Source: Paradesertivirga mongoliensis (GTDB taxonomy: Bacteria; Bacteroidota; Bacteroidia; Sphingobacteriales; Sphingobacteriaceae). From it: 64,000 nucleotides of DNA. Location of the stretch: positions 310,001-374,000 of the forward strand of contig NZ_JAFMZO010000002.1 in NCBI RefSeq assembly GCF_024436395.1. Reading direction: 5' to 3'. The position numbers and the translations under genes are program-made. Under the pieces are notes generated by a model that saw only the letters and a list, made by a program, of their open reading frames with translations, searched no databases and was not told the origin of the DNA. This document shows positions 45,167-54,256 of this stretch, piece after piece. The first letter of the stretch is position 1. Each line of letters starts with the position of its first letter.

Positions 45167-45204
45167 TTTATATGATAGCTATAAACACTATGCTATCATA
45201 TAAA
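45167..45204 (+). promoter_or_regulatory. 13-bp inverted repeat covering the egtB start codons
   Basis: TTTATATGATAGC (45167-45179) pairs perfectly with GCTATCATATAAA (45192-45204) around a 12-nt loop. The repeat contains both candidate ATGs of egtB (45172 and 45190). In mRNA it would sequester the start, or as DNA it could be an operator. Confidence 0.55.
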
Positions 45205-46338
45205 TACAGCCAAATCCGAGAGTTCAGCGAAGACATCTGTTTTCCACTAAAAACCGAGGACTATGTGGTACAACCAATTATTGATGTGAGCCCGCCTAAA
45301 TGGCACCTTGGGCATACCTCGTGGTTTTTTGAGACTTTTCTACTTAAGCCCTATTTACAAGACTACGAAGAATTCGACCCAAACTTTAACTACGTCTTTA
45401 ACAGTTATTACGAAACGCTGGGTAACCGGGTAATCAGAACAGACCGGGGTAATTTGAGCCGCCCTACTGTCGAAGAAATTTATAACTATCGGAAGTATAT
45501 CGACGAGCAGATGGGTTTTCTTCTGTCAGACGCCACTTTAAGCGAAATGCTCAAAGACCTGGTATTACTTGGCTTAAATCACGAACAACAACACCAGGAA
45601 CTTTTATTTACCGACATTAAATACATCCTCGGACATAATCCACTGTTTCCGGCCTACCGGACTGGCCGGCAAGAATTTCACAAGGTATCACCCATCCGCG
45701 AATACATTGAAATCCCGGAAGGTCTTTATGAAATTGGGTTTGAAGGCGAAGGATTTTGCTTCGACAATGAGCGCTGCCGTCATAAAGTATTTTTAAATAC
45801 CTTTCAGATCAGCACGTCGCTGGTAAACAACGGCGACTACCTGGAGTTCATGGAGGCCGGTGGATATACAAATTTCAAATATTGGCACCTTGAAGGCTGG
45901 GAATGGGTAAAACAAAATCAAATTAAAGCGCCGCTCTACTGGCATGAAATTGATGGTTTGTGGCATAATTACACATTAAACGGCCTTAAACCAGTAAACC
46001 CGGACGAACCCTTGTGCCACGTCAGCTATTATGAAGCACACGCTTTCGCTGCATGGGCAGGAAAACGCCTTCCCACAGAATTTGAATGGGAAGCAGCCTC
46101 GCCCAAATTAAGCTGGGGCAAACGCTGGGAATGGACAGAAAGCGCATATCTCCCTTACCCTGGATTTAAAACCGCCGAAGGCGCCATAGGCGAATACAAC
46201 GGTAAATTCATGGTAAATCAAATGGTACTTCGGGGCGCATCAGAAGTAACCTCTCCGAAACATAGCAGAAAAACGTATCGCAACTTCTTTCAACCTAACC
46301 TTCGATGGCAATACAGCGGTATCCGCCTTGCACAATAA
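45172..46338 (+). CDS. egtB: Ergothioneine biosynthesis sulfoxide synthase EgtB
   Basis: Non-haem iron enzyme that joins a cysteine-type thiol to hercynine by oxidative C-S bond formation. The N-terminal DinB-like domain carries the iron ligands His48 (WHLGHTSWFFE), His137 and His141 (NHEQQHQELLF). The C-terminal FGE-sulfatase domain runs from about 180 and ends NLRWQYSGIRLAQ. Length (388) is typical. Two start codons are possible: 45172 and 45190 (MLSYKYSQ). I keep the first, but the second gives the usual family beginning. EgtA, EgtC and EgtE are not in this window, so the thiol donor and final lyase lie elsewhere. Confidence 0.93.
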   Translation: MIAINTMLSYKYSQIREFSEDICFPLKTEDYVVQPIIDVSPPKWHLGHTSWFFETFLLKPYLQDYEEFDPNFNYVFNSYYETLGNRVIRTDRGNLSRPTVEEIYNYRKYIDEQMGFLLSDATLSEMLKDLVLLGLNHEQQHQELLFTDIKYILGHNPLFPAYRTGRQEFHKVSPIREYIEIPEGLYEIGFEGEGFCFDNERCRHKVFLNTFQISTSLVNNGDYLEFMEAGGYTNFKYWHLEGWEWVKQNQIKAPLYWHEIDGLWHNYTLNGLKPVNPDEPLCHVSYYEAHAFAAWAGKRLPTEFEWEAASPKLSWGKRWEWTESAYLPYPGFKTAEGAIGEYNGKFMVNQMVLRGASEVTSPKHSRKTYRNFFQPNLRWQYSGIRLAQ

Positions 46339-46340
46339 TT

Positions 46341-47315
46341 ATGAATCAAACCAGCACAGATAAACAATCAGAATCGCTCCAAACCTTTAAACAGGATGTA
46401 ATTAACGGCCTCCGTTCTTCGCCCAAGCACTTGCATTCCAAGTATCTATATGATAAACGAGGCGACAAGTTATTTCAGAAAATAATGGATGCTGAACAGT
46501 ACTATGTAACCGACGCAGAACTGGAGATCTTCAACACCCGTTGCCGGGAAATGCTTGAAGTAGCCAATCGTTTTGAGGGCAGATTTGATGTGATTGAATT
46601 AGGAGCGGGCGATGCATTAAAAACCACTGAACTTCTGAAATGCCTCACGGATGCAGGAAAAGAAATCACCTACTATCCTATCGATATCTCTCCAAACATC
46701 GTGCAGGTGGTTGAAAAAGAACTTCCTGAACGGGTAAAAAGCCTGAAGATTAAAGGGATTGTGGGCGACTATTTTGTTGCTCTGGAAGAGGCTAAAACTC
46801 TATCTAAAAACCCTAAGCTAGTTCTGTTTCTGGGAGGAAACATTGGCAATATGCTTCCTGCTGATGCCCTGAAGTTTTGCAGGGAGCTTAATAAACATTT
46901 GTCTAAAGCTGATATGGTTTTGATAGGTTTTGATTTGAAGAAAAACCCATGGACCATTTTCAATGCCTACAACGATAAAGAGGGTATCACGCGTGAGTTT
47001 AACCTGAATCTTCTGCATCGGATTAACCGTGAACTTGATGCCAATATCAAGGTTAACCAGTTCGAACATTACGAAAGCTACGATCCGGAAACAGGCGCCT
47101 GCAAAAGTTATCTGTTTAGTTTGAAAGACCAATCAATCACTATTGATGGCGCTGAAATATCTTTCCATGAAAATGAACATATCTTTGTTGAAACGTCGCA
47201 TAAATATACCCTCGAGGAAACTCAGGCTATGGCGAAAAAATCCGGATTTAAACCGGTAACACAACTGTTCGATTCGAAAAACTGGTTTACCGACGTGATT
47301 TGGGAGAAGAAATAA
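46341..47315 (+). CDS. egtD: Histidine N-alpha-methyltransferase EgtD
   Basis: SAM-dependent enzyme that trimethylates histidine to hercynine, the first step of ergothioneine synthesis. The protein has 324 residues from the ATG at 46341 (MNQTSTDKQS), 2 bp after the egtB stop, which marks a tight operon. A longer reading from 46305 overlaps egtB. Visible are the family opening SPKHLHSKYLYDKRGDKLFQKI, SAM motif VIELGAGDALKT, and the end KSGFKPVTQLFDSKNWFTDV. Substrate histidine binding residues cannot be fully placed by eye. The convergent metallophosphoesterase ends 12 bp later. Confidence 0.93.
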   Translation: MNQTSTDKQSESLQTFKQDVINGLRSSPKHLHSKYLYDKRGDKLFQKIMDAEQYYVTDAELEIFNTRCREMLEVANRFEGRFDVIELGAGDALKTTELLKCLTDAGKEITYYPIDISPNIVQVVEKELPERVKSLKIKGIVGDYFVALEEAKTLSKNPKLVLFLGGNIGNMLPADALKFCRELNKHLSKADMVLIGFDLKKNPWTIFNAYNDKEGITREFNLNLLHRINRELDANIKVNQFEHYESYDPETGACKSYLFSLKDQSITIDGAEISFHENEHIFVETSHKYTLEETQAMAKKSGFKPVTQLFDSKNWFTDVIWEKK

Positions 47316-47326
47316 CGGTTACTTAA

Positions 47327-48388
47327 TCAGATGATCTGCTCTTCGTAAACCAGTTTGCCTTTAGGTAATTTTCTGGTGGTGTCAATTACCCAGGCAGACA
47401 AGTATACACAACCATCTGCTTCGAAGCGTAATTTAAAAAAACCTTTAGCCTTAATACCATAACGCAGGTGTTTACCGTCTTGCACAACATATTTCACTTT
47501 CGAACCCGAACCGCTTACAATGAAGTGATTATTTTGCTTGGAAATGTATTGCAGATTATGTTCATGCCCAGCCGCATAGATCAGACCCGGATATTCTGCT
47601 AAAATTTCTTTGAGTTTCTTTCTTAATCGCCGGTAGCGCGGATGTGCGATATCTTCTCTCGCACCAAGAAACTTCCTGTAGAGAGGAAGAAGTGAGCCGA
47701 TTCCGGGTAAGGGTATCCAGGCGTCTTCATCATACAAGGTAAGCGGGAATATGTGGTGCTTTAACTTGAACTTGCCCCCGTGTATGGCATAACTGTAAAC
47801 AGGATGATGGCCCGCTACCAATAAATGTTTGCCTTTATTGCGATCGAGGATTTCGACCAGCTTTTCGAAAAACTCTTCTTCGGTTGACACCCCGCAACCA
47901 TATTGTTTACCGATGGGTCGCAGGCCGGTTTGCAGCCACCATTGCGTGTCTATGGCCACAATCGTGAGATGTTCATTAAGGTTAATTTCAACCGGGCCGG
48001 GACATCCGTTAGCAGGTAAAAACACTTCCCGATCACCGAATAGTTGTCGCATATATTGCTCCTGGCGGATAATGTAATCGTATCCATCCTTCCTGCCTTT
48101 GTTCCAATCGTGGTTTCCTGCAATAAAAATCAGCTTACCGTTATAATTCTTCAGAATCTCATAATGCTGATTCAGTGTTCTCTCGGCATTTTTCCTTAGG
48201 ATATTACTTATAGGTGGCATTCCGCGGGGATAAATATTATCGCCCAGGAAGATAACCCCTGAAGGTTGGTCTGTGTCGAAATGAGAGCAAAGTGTTTGTA
48301 AAACTGGATCGGGACGGGCCAGTGAAATATCGCCCGTATCGCCGATTAAAAATAATTCGAAGGGAACTTTCGGCTGATGTTCAGTCAT
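47327..48388 (-). CDS. Calcineurin-like metallophosphoesterase
   Basis: Cytoplasmic or peripheral phosphoesterase of 353 residues. The di-metal motifs are LIGDTGDISL, FLGDNIYPRG, IAGNHDWNKG, VAGHHPVYSY and AAGHEHNLQYI. No signal peptide is present, and the substrate is unknown. The family includes purple-acid-like and cell-wall or nucleotide phosphatases. It follows the enoyl-CoA hydratase gene by 38 bp on the same strand and may be the last gene of the leftward operon starting at 54157. Confidence 0.88.
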   Translation of the reverse strand: MTEHQPKVPFELFLIGDTGDISLARPDPVLQTLCSHFDTDQPSGVIFLGDNIYPRGMPPISNILRKNAERTLNQHYEILKNYNGKLIFIAGNHDWNKGRKDGYDYIIRQEQYMRQLFGDREVFLPANGCPGPVEINLNEHLTIVAIDTQWWLQTGLRPIGKQYGCGVSTEEEFFEKLVEILDRNKGKHLLVAGHHPVYSYAIHGGKFKLKHHIFPLTLYDEDAWIPLPGIGSLLPLYRKFLGAREDIAHPRYRRLRKKLKEILAEYPGLIYAAGHEHNLQYISKQNNHFIVSGSGSKVKYVVQDGKHLRYGIKAKGFFKLRFEADGCVYLSAWVIDTTRKLPKGKLVYEEQII

Positions 48389-48426
48389 AATGTGCTAACA
48401 AGCCTTTGTCTCGATTGTTGAATGAT

Positions 48427-49203
48427 TTACCACTTGGGATGCTTTTTATTCAGAAATGCATCAATTCCCTTTTTACAATCGCCGTTCAGGCGAGCGCGGG
48501 CATTAGCGCGGGCTGCATAGTTTAAAGCGTCATCAACAGACAAATGCTGAATTTTGACCAACAGCTCTTTAGTTGCTTTTATAGACTGGGAAGAAATATT
48601 TTTTACAAGAGTTTCGGCGTAAGCCTTAACTGCATCGGCAATGGCATTTTTTTCTTCAATAAAATTGATCAGGCCGTATTTCAGCGCGGTCTCGGCGGTT
48701 ATCAGTTCTCCGCTTAATAATAGCTCCCTGGTTCTGCCCTCTCCTATTCTTCGCAGCAGGAACGTGGCTACCAAAGCTGGAATAAATCCGATCTTAACTT
48801 CAGTATAGCCAAATATCGCTTCTGGAGAAGCAAAAATAACATCACAAACGGTAGCTAATCCACAGCCCCCGGCGATAGCGTTTCCTTCTACCTGGGCAAT
48901 CACCGGTTTATCCAGATTATAAATAGTTGAGAACAACATTTTCAGCCGGATAGAATCGTCGAGATTTTGCTGGTAAGTATTTGACTGCAATTGCTGGAGG
49001 TAAGCCAGATCGGCCCCGGCGCTAAAAGTATTGGCGGAGCTTTTGAGAATAACTACTTTCACTGCGGGATCAGATTCCGCTTGTTTAAACGCAGATTGGA
49101 GCTCTGCGACGAGCTGAGGGTTGAGGGCATTTCGCTTCTCTGGCCGGTTTAATGTAATGGTGGCAATCCTATTTTCGATCCCGAAAAGAATGAATTCTCT
49201 CAT
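48427..49203 (-). CDS. Enoyl-CoA hydratase/isomerase family protein
   Basis: Cytoplasmic crotonase-fold enzyme of 258 residues. The signatures are LNRPEKRNALNPQLV, SAGADLAYL (oxyanion and CoA contact) and VEGNAIAGGCGLATVCDV. The acidic residue YTEVKIGFIPALVA is in the usual position for hydratase-type members. A role in fatty-acid or aromatic degradation, or in leucine catabolism (methylglutaconyl-CoA hydratase-like), is possible. It lies 13 bp downstream of ComEC on the same strand, probably in one operon without an obvious functional link. Confidence 0.88.
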   Translation of the reverse strand: MREFILFGIENRIATITLNRPEKRNALNPQLVAELQSAFKQAESDPAVKVVILKSSANTFSAGADLAYLQQLQSNTYQQNLDDSIRLKMLFSTIYNLDKPVIAQVEGNAIAGGCGLATVCDVIFASPEAIFGYTEVKIGFIPALVATFLLRRIGEGRTRELLLSGELITAETALKYGLINFIEEKNAIADAVKAYAETLVKNISSQSIKATKELLVKIQHLSVDDALNYAARANARARLNGDCKKGIDAFLNKKHPKW

Positions 49204-49216
49204 ATGTGTGCGCTCA

Positions 49217-51319
49217 TTAATTCAAAGTTAAGCTATAAGCCGGCTTTTTCTTTAACACATAATAATTAAGCGATAACGCCGATGCTTCTTCCGACCATTG
49301 TTTGATGAGGTAGTCGGGATTAGTTGCATCAATCAAAAGCAATTTAAAATTTACGTTTTTAACAAGCTCTTTCAATTTCACTTTTGGCTTTCCGGATAAA
49401 AGTAATGCATCAACGCTTAAACGATGGGAGAAAGAATAGCGATCTAAGGTCTTATCCCAAAGCAGCATCCTCCAGTTTCCAAATTGAAAAAAACGGCCAT
49501 TTGAAGAAATCGGCTTGCTGCCCACTGCATCTTTTAAATAATGATAACGCATCTCATCCGATTTTGATTCGATAGCAGCATGCACAGAAAAGCTGATTGT
49601 TTTATGGGCGCTGTCTAAATCACTAAAAACATTCGCTTGTCCCGACGAGAAAAAACTAAACGCTGTATTTTTTCTAAGGCTATAGAATGTGATGTTTCTT
49701 TGGTTCAATAACAAAATAGAGCTGAAGGAATGATAAGAAACGAGAAGGAACACACATGCAAACGCAGCATACAGTGTGCGTTTATTCCGATATTGTAAAG
49801 ACCAGACCAATAAAACGATAAGCAGGTAGAGAATGAGATAATATGGGAGACCATTGTATGCCGAAACAGTCGCAAAGGGTAGCTTTTCAATACGATACAA
49901 CCCTTCATCCATAAATATTATTCCTCTTTCCAAACACTGGCCTAAAGGTTTCAGAACATTGTTCCATGGAATAAATAAGAAAGCTATCCCCAGATACATA
50001 GTTACTATCACGGGTAACACAATAAACAGATTGCTTACCAGGAAGTATACCGGAAACTGGTGAAAATAGTACATACCCAGCGGGAAAGTCGCTAGCTGAG
50101 CGGCACATGAAAGAGCCGTGTAACTCCATATTTTATCGCCCAGCCCGTTTTTGATATACAACAAATGGTAGATTTTCGGATAAAAATAAATCAGGCCTAA
50201 AACCGCCAGGTAAGAGAGCTGAAACCCGACATCAAATAAAAAGATCGGATTATATACCAGTAAAAACACGGCCGAGACGGCGACCAGATTATACGAATTA
50301 GTGTTTCGGTAGATTGCCTTTCCAAGCACATAAATACTCAACATCACGGCTGCCCTGCAAACCGATGGCGAAAATCCAGTGATTACTGCATAAAACCAGA
50401 TCAGGGAGATGATGATAACAGCCCTTAAAATACGGAGGGCTTTATTCCGTCCCATGAACCATAATAAAGCATTCAAGATATAAAACACAAGTCCCACATG
50501 CATACCCGAAACCGAAAGGACGTGCATAGTTCCGGTTTTTGAGTAAGCGCTTAGCACTTCACGGCTCAGTTCTGCCTTATAACCAAGAATAAGAGTCGAT
50601 GCTACGGCTGCCGCCTCATCATTGTGAATATATTTTGAGTACTTAAGCACCAAAGAGCGCCGCAATGCCTGAGAGAAACCAATAATTGAATTGTCGGCGG
50701 CTCTGCTTAACACTCGTATCTCAGATTCATCCGCGAAAATCTGGTGGTAGATACCGCGATTTGCAAGAAAAGCCCGGTAATCAAATTCATAGGGATTATA
50801 CGGCGGCTCTACTTCAGTAAATGCGGCCGGTATAAGAATTTTATCCCCATAGCGGAGAGTTGAAGGTGAATCGCCTTGCTTCAGAGCCACCAGTAATCCT
50901 CCCTCACGGCACTGAAACTTTCTGTTTACAAGCCCTTGTTCTGCTTTGCCCTCAAATCGGAGAATCCCTTTGTTCTGTTTAGGTTCAGAGTTCACAACCA
51001 ACACTAAACCCTGGTCGGTATATTTCGAAAAATGGCTCTTACTTATTCTCGGATCTTTCGAAATTGCCAATGCAACACCCGCAAAAAAGACGAGCAAATT
51101 AACAGCTAACCCAGGTTTCCATCGGCTCAGATATATTTTATAACGCTTGTAGAAGTATGTCGAACACCAAACGAAAATCAGCGAAAGAATACTTAACAGT
51201 AATGTGAGATGATAGATAAAGACCAAAGTCGGTAACACGGTGCCGGCCGTAATGCCAAGAACGAGCGGAAACAGGAGCCGAACAAAAATCAATTCTCCTT
51301 TATAATTGTGGCTAATCAA
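49217..51319 (-). CDS. ComEC/Rec2-family inner-membrane DNA translocation channel
   Basis: Polytopic protein of 700 residues. An N-terminal DUF4131 region with several helices (about 10-190) includes the OB-like segment DKILIPAAFTEVEPPYNPYEF. The competence domain at about 225-500 has LSVSGMHVGLVFYILNALLWF and TGFSPSVCRAAVMLSIYVL. The C-terminal part is not a recognisable metallo-beta-lactamase domain, a common shortening in Bacteroidota. It forms the inner-membrane pore for single-stranded DNA in natural transformation. It starts with TTG, overlapping the upstream TGA (TTGA). No other start exists for a long stretch, so TTG is required. Confidence 0.88.
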   Translation of the reverse strand: MISHNYKGELIFVRLLFPLVLGITAGTVLPTLVFIYHLTLLLSILSLIFVWCSTYFYKRYKIYLSRWKPGLAVNLLVFFAGVALAISKDPRISKSHFSKYTDQGLVLVVNSEPKQNKGILRFEGKAEQGLVNRKFQCREGGLLVALKQGDSPSTLRYGDKILIPAAFTEVEPPYNPYEFDYRAFLANRGIYHQIFADESEIRVLSRAADNSIIGFSQALRRSLVLKYSKYIHNDEAAAVASTLILGYKAELSREVLSAYSKTGTMHVLSVSGMHVGLVFYILNALLWFMGRNKALRILRAVIIISLIWFYAVITGFSPSVCRAAVMLSIYVLGKAIYRNTNSYNLVAVSAVFLLVYNPIFLFDVGFQLSYLAVLGLIYFYPKIYHLLYIKNGLGDKIWSYTALSCAAQLATFPLGMYYFHQFPVYFLVSNLFIVLPVIVTMYLGIAFLFIPWNNVLKPLGQCLERGIIFMDEGLYRIEKLPFATVSAYNGLPYYLILYLLIVLLVWSLQYRNKRTLYAAFACVFLLVSYHSFSSILLLNQRNITFYSLRKNTAFSFFSSGQANVFSDLDSAHKTISFSVHAAIESKSDEMRYHYLKDAVGSKPISSNGRFFQFGNWRMLLWDKTLDRYSFSHRLSVDALLLSGKPKVKLKELVKNVNFKLLLIDATNPDYLIKQWSEEASALSLNYYVLKKKPAYSLTLN

Positions 51320-53361
51320 AATTGAAATCTTAACTGAAGTTTAACATCCGACTTGTTATGGCCCTCAATTTCTTCCGGCCCGGTTCCTATGGATTCAATA
51401 TTAGTATATGAGCTAAGCGCATACCTACACCAAAGGTCTGTTGAACGGTTTATCCTCCAGCGTCCATTTATGTAGAAGCGAATACCACTATTCTGGTAGG
51501 CGGGAATTGAATAGCTATAGAGAATATCATTCTCGAAAGCGTAAACCCGCGAATTAAATCCTGGGGTATCGAATAATGCAAATCTGATGTTCCCCGAAAA
51601 CTTTGAACTCAGCGGACGATATAGGATATCCTGAAACGTCATAAAGCCGTTCTCACTATTTTTATCCTTTTCGTAAGCAACCATTTCGAGCCGGTTCCTC
51701 AGCTCTAAGGCTTTAGAGATCTTATAATTAAACTCGAGTCGATAGTTCTGCTTTTTTACGTCAACCAGGTAGTTCATCACATAGTCCCCAGCATCATTTT
51801 CTTCTTTTTGCTCGTATTTATATCTCAGGATGATATTCGTCCGCTTGGAAGGCGAATGAGAAAATTGTGAAAGGAACTCATGCCCAGATGATGGTGCGTC
51901 GACCCTGAATCGCAGCCAGGGAAATTTGAAAAAGTCCGCGTAAAAATTAAACTCTGTTTTTTTGCCGGGCGAAATCACCAATCCGGAATAAAAGCCCTTT
52001 TCATTTACCGCATTAGTACCCTCTGATACAGCCTGATTAAAAAACGAGTGATAATTTTTTTGATAATTTCTCTGAAATACGATCAGAGAAACTTTAGGAG
52101 AGATACTCGCCAGAACGCCGTTTAAAAAAGCGGTGCCACTACCGAAGCTTTTTGCAGCTTCGCCAAAAAAGTAGAAATTGCGCCAGCTGTAATTGTAATA
52201 CGCCCCCAGGTTGGTAAGTTTATCGGAAGCAAATCCGGCAATAGAGTAACCGCTATTATTTTTATCAAAAGGATGTCCGAACATCGTTTGATAGGCAGTC
52301 AATCCCAGTCTCCATCCGCCATCGGCGAATTGAAGATTGGCTCCATACACCTTTTGTATAATGGCTTTTTGAGTCTCAATTTCACTACCTGTACGATGGA
52401 AACCCGTGGTATTCAACGATGATATGCTCTTAGCTCCATCTACCTCATCAACACGGCCGTCTAAATTTCGAATAGAAACAAATGGCGTAAAGTCCCAGTT
52501 TCGAAAATTCACTGTAGCCGAGACGCCCCTTAAGAATAATACTTCATTTGTGGAAGAATACGGCCTTAAGCCAATGTTGTTCTTTGTGATTGCCGCCACA
52601 GCCGCTCCTTTTCCAAAGCTCAATCCCGACCACATAGTCAATCCCTGACCGAATTGCAACGAGTAGTCGCCTAGAACCAGTTTCCTGAGACGACCTTTTC
52701 CTTTAAAGCTGACGTTGGCTGAATAGAAATCGAATCCCTGAGTTTGTGCCCCGGAAAAGAAAGCCTCGCCCGGATCTTTTTCCATGGTAATAGCTGCCGA
52801 TAAAGACTCTCCATAATTATATCGGTAGCGACTTAAGAAGCGCTGAGGACTGCCTGCATAACCTGAGCCCGTAGAATTTTCGCCTGATTCATAGCCCTTC
52901 TGTTTGTGTAACACCTGAGCATAGGTAAACATCCATTCAGCCTTTCCCTTGTTAAAAAGATTTTTGAGATTAAGCTCCGGGAAAGTCGAGGCATCACTAA
53001 GCGTACAGAAGGGGATTAGTCGTTTTATTGCTTCGTCATCAAACGCTGATATCGATTGAAGCTCCAGAAGTTCGATAAGCGGTCCGTTTTTATTTCGATA
53101 TTCTATAAGGGATTGAATCTGAAGCGGTGTTAAAAACATCAATTCCTGTAGCTGTTCCAGGGATACTTTGTTAAGGTTAAATGGATTTTTCTGGTAATGA
53201 TTTAACCGTTCCTGTAATTCAGAATAATCGAAATCTTCCGTTGCTGTCTCGGATAATGATTCGATAATATTTTCAATAAGATGATCATTACTCTCTTGGG
53301 CCCTGAGTTTGATGGCAACCACCGACAGGAAGCCGGTAAATAACAAAACCTTAAAATTCAT
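51316..53361 (-). CDS. Helix-hairpin-helix outer-membrane beta-barrel protein
   Basis: Outer-membrane protein of 681 residues with signal peptide MNFKVLLFTGFLSVVAIKLR. Residues about 40-135 contain two helix-hairpin-helix DNA-binding motifs of the ComEA type (NLNKVSLEQLQELMFLTPLQ and ISAFDDEAIKRLIPF). From about 150 to the end the sequence is a large beta-barrel (repeated aromatic strands, final phenylalanine in LQLRFQF). The HhH part faces the periplasm by orientation of such barrels. It overlaps ComEC by 4 bp and the PorV-like gene by 11 bp. I infer a role in DNA handling at the outer membrane; this is not established. Confidence 0.8.
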   Translation of the reverse strand: MNFKVLLFTGFLSVVAIKLRAQESNDHLIENIIESLSETATEDFDYSELQERLNHYQKNPFNLNKVSLEQLQELMFLTPLQIQSLIEYRNKNGPLIELLELQSISAFDDEAIKRLIPFCTLSDASTFPELNLKNLFNKGKAEWMFTYAQVLHKQKGYESGENSTGSGYAGSPQRFLSRYRYNYGESLSAAITMEKDPGEAFFSGAQTQGFDFYSANVSFKGKGRLRKLVLGDYSLQFGQGLTMWSGLSFGKGAAVAAITKNNIGLRPYSSTNEVLFLRGVSATVNFRNWDFTPFVSIRNLDGRVDEVDGAKSISSLNTTGFHRTGSEIETQKAIIQKVYGANLQFADGGWRLGLTAYQTMFGHPFDKNNSGYSIAGFASDKLTNLGAYYNYSWRNFYFFGEAAKSFGSGTAFLNGVLASISPKVSLIVFQRNYQKNYHSFFNQAVSEGTNAVNEKGFYSGLVISPGKKTEFNFYADFFKFPWLRFRVDAPSSGHEFLSQFSHSPSKRTNIILRYKYEQKEENDAGDYVMNYLVDVKKQNYRLEFNYKISKALELRNRLEMVAYEKDKNSENGFMTFQDILYRPLSSKFSGNIRFALFDTPGFNSRVYAFENDILYSYSIPAYQNSGIRFYINGRWRINRSTDLWCRYALSSYTNIESIGTGPEEIEGHNKSDVKLQLRFQF

Positions 53362-54157
53362 AGCTTAATGCTACCTGAGGAGAAAATCCCAGAGTTGGAT
53401 GTGAAGATGCCGTCGCATCGACTTTTAAGTCGTTTAATTGATAACCGACGCCCGCAAATTGCCGGAACGGATTTATCGACATGCCCCCTCTGAAAGACAG
53501 CCAGCTGATGGCTGCGTATTCCAGGCCATATCTAAAATCAGAAGTCCCGGCTAATTCCTTGATCGCTCCACCATTAAACAGTACCTTATCGCTAAATCTA
53601 TATGAAGCTCCAAATTCCAAACGTACCGGGATTGCTGCATCAATCTGAGTATCGTAGCCCCTGCGGTTAGGGTTAGCGATGTGAGTTCCTAAAATTAACC
53701 TGTCATTAATGGTGTATTGCAACCCAAATTCTACCGAATACGTCTGTGTACTGCCATAATCAGCAATTTTCACCTGATGAAGATTGACGTTAGCAGCGGC
53801 AGAAATTGTCCCAAAGCTTTTTGCATAAGTAAACCCTATTTTCTGTTCACTATAGGCGGAGAATCCATAGTTCTGCAAACTCAAACCAAGGATGTTACGG
53901 CCAAAAGGATACACGAGTACCGCCGATTGAGTATTTAGTTCAGGATTTAGATAGCTATTACGGTAAGATACCGAGGCCACAGGATTTTTCAACGCTGTAA
54001 TGCCAGATTGATTAGCTTGCAAACTCCAGGCATCCTGCAAGGCAACACCAATATTCCCAAGCGCTGTGATTCGCGGGCCTAAATTAATATCTTGTGAAAA
54101 TACAGGTAGTGCAAAGCCCCAAAAGACACATAAAGCACTTAGGTAGAGACGCTTCAT
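53351..54157 (-). CDS. FadL/PorV-like outer-membrane protein
   Basis: 268 residues with signal peptide MKRLYLSALCVFWGFALPVF. The start of the mature protein, GPRITALGNIGVALQDAWSLQANQSG, resembles the PorV/PorQ/FadL-type barrel N-terminus, followed by alternating strand sequence to a terminal phenylalanine (VALSYEF). It opens the leftward operon, with its stop overlapping the HhH-barrel start by 11 bp. It could be a partner or assembly factor of that barrel. Lipid transport is the FadL family role, but here the operon context argues for a link with the next gene. Confidence 0.75.
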   Translation of the reverse strand: MKRLYLSALCVFWGFALPVFSQDINLGPRITALGNIGVALQDAWSLQANQSGITALKNPVASVSYRNSYLNPELNTQSAVLVYPFGRNILGLSLQNYGFSAYSEQKIGFTYAKSFGTISAAANVNLHQVKIADYGSTQTYSVEFGLQYTINDRLILGTHIANPNRRGYDTQIDAAIPVRLEFGASYRFSDKVLFNGGAIKELAGTSDFRYGLEYAAISWLSFRGGMSINPFRQFAGVGYQLNDLKVDATASSHPTLGFSPQVALSYEF

Positions 54158-54256
54158 GGGTTGAAAGTATAAATTTTTAAATTAAAATGAAATAAATTCT
54201 AATTCTTGCGTTACATTAGGCATACGATAGCATCTAACAAAAATTAACATAACGAC

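Noticed and set aside
53351-54157. T9SS component PorV
   Set aside because: Only the N-terminal barrel pattern is similar; the protein is shorter than PorV and the operon context is with ComEC, not secretion genes.
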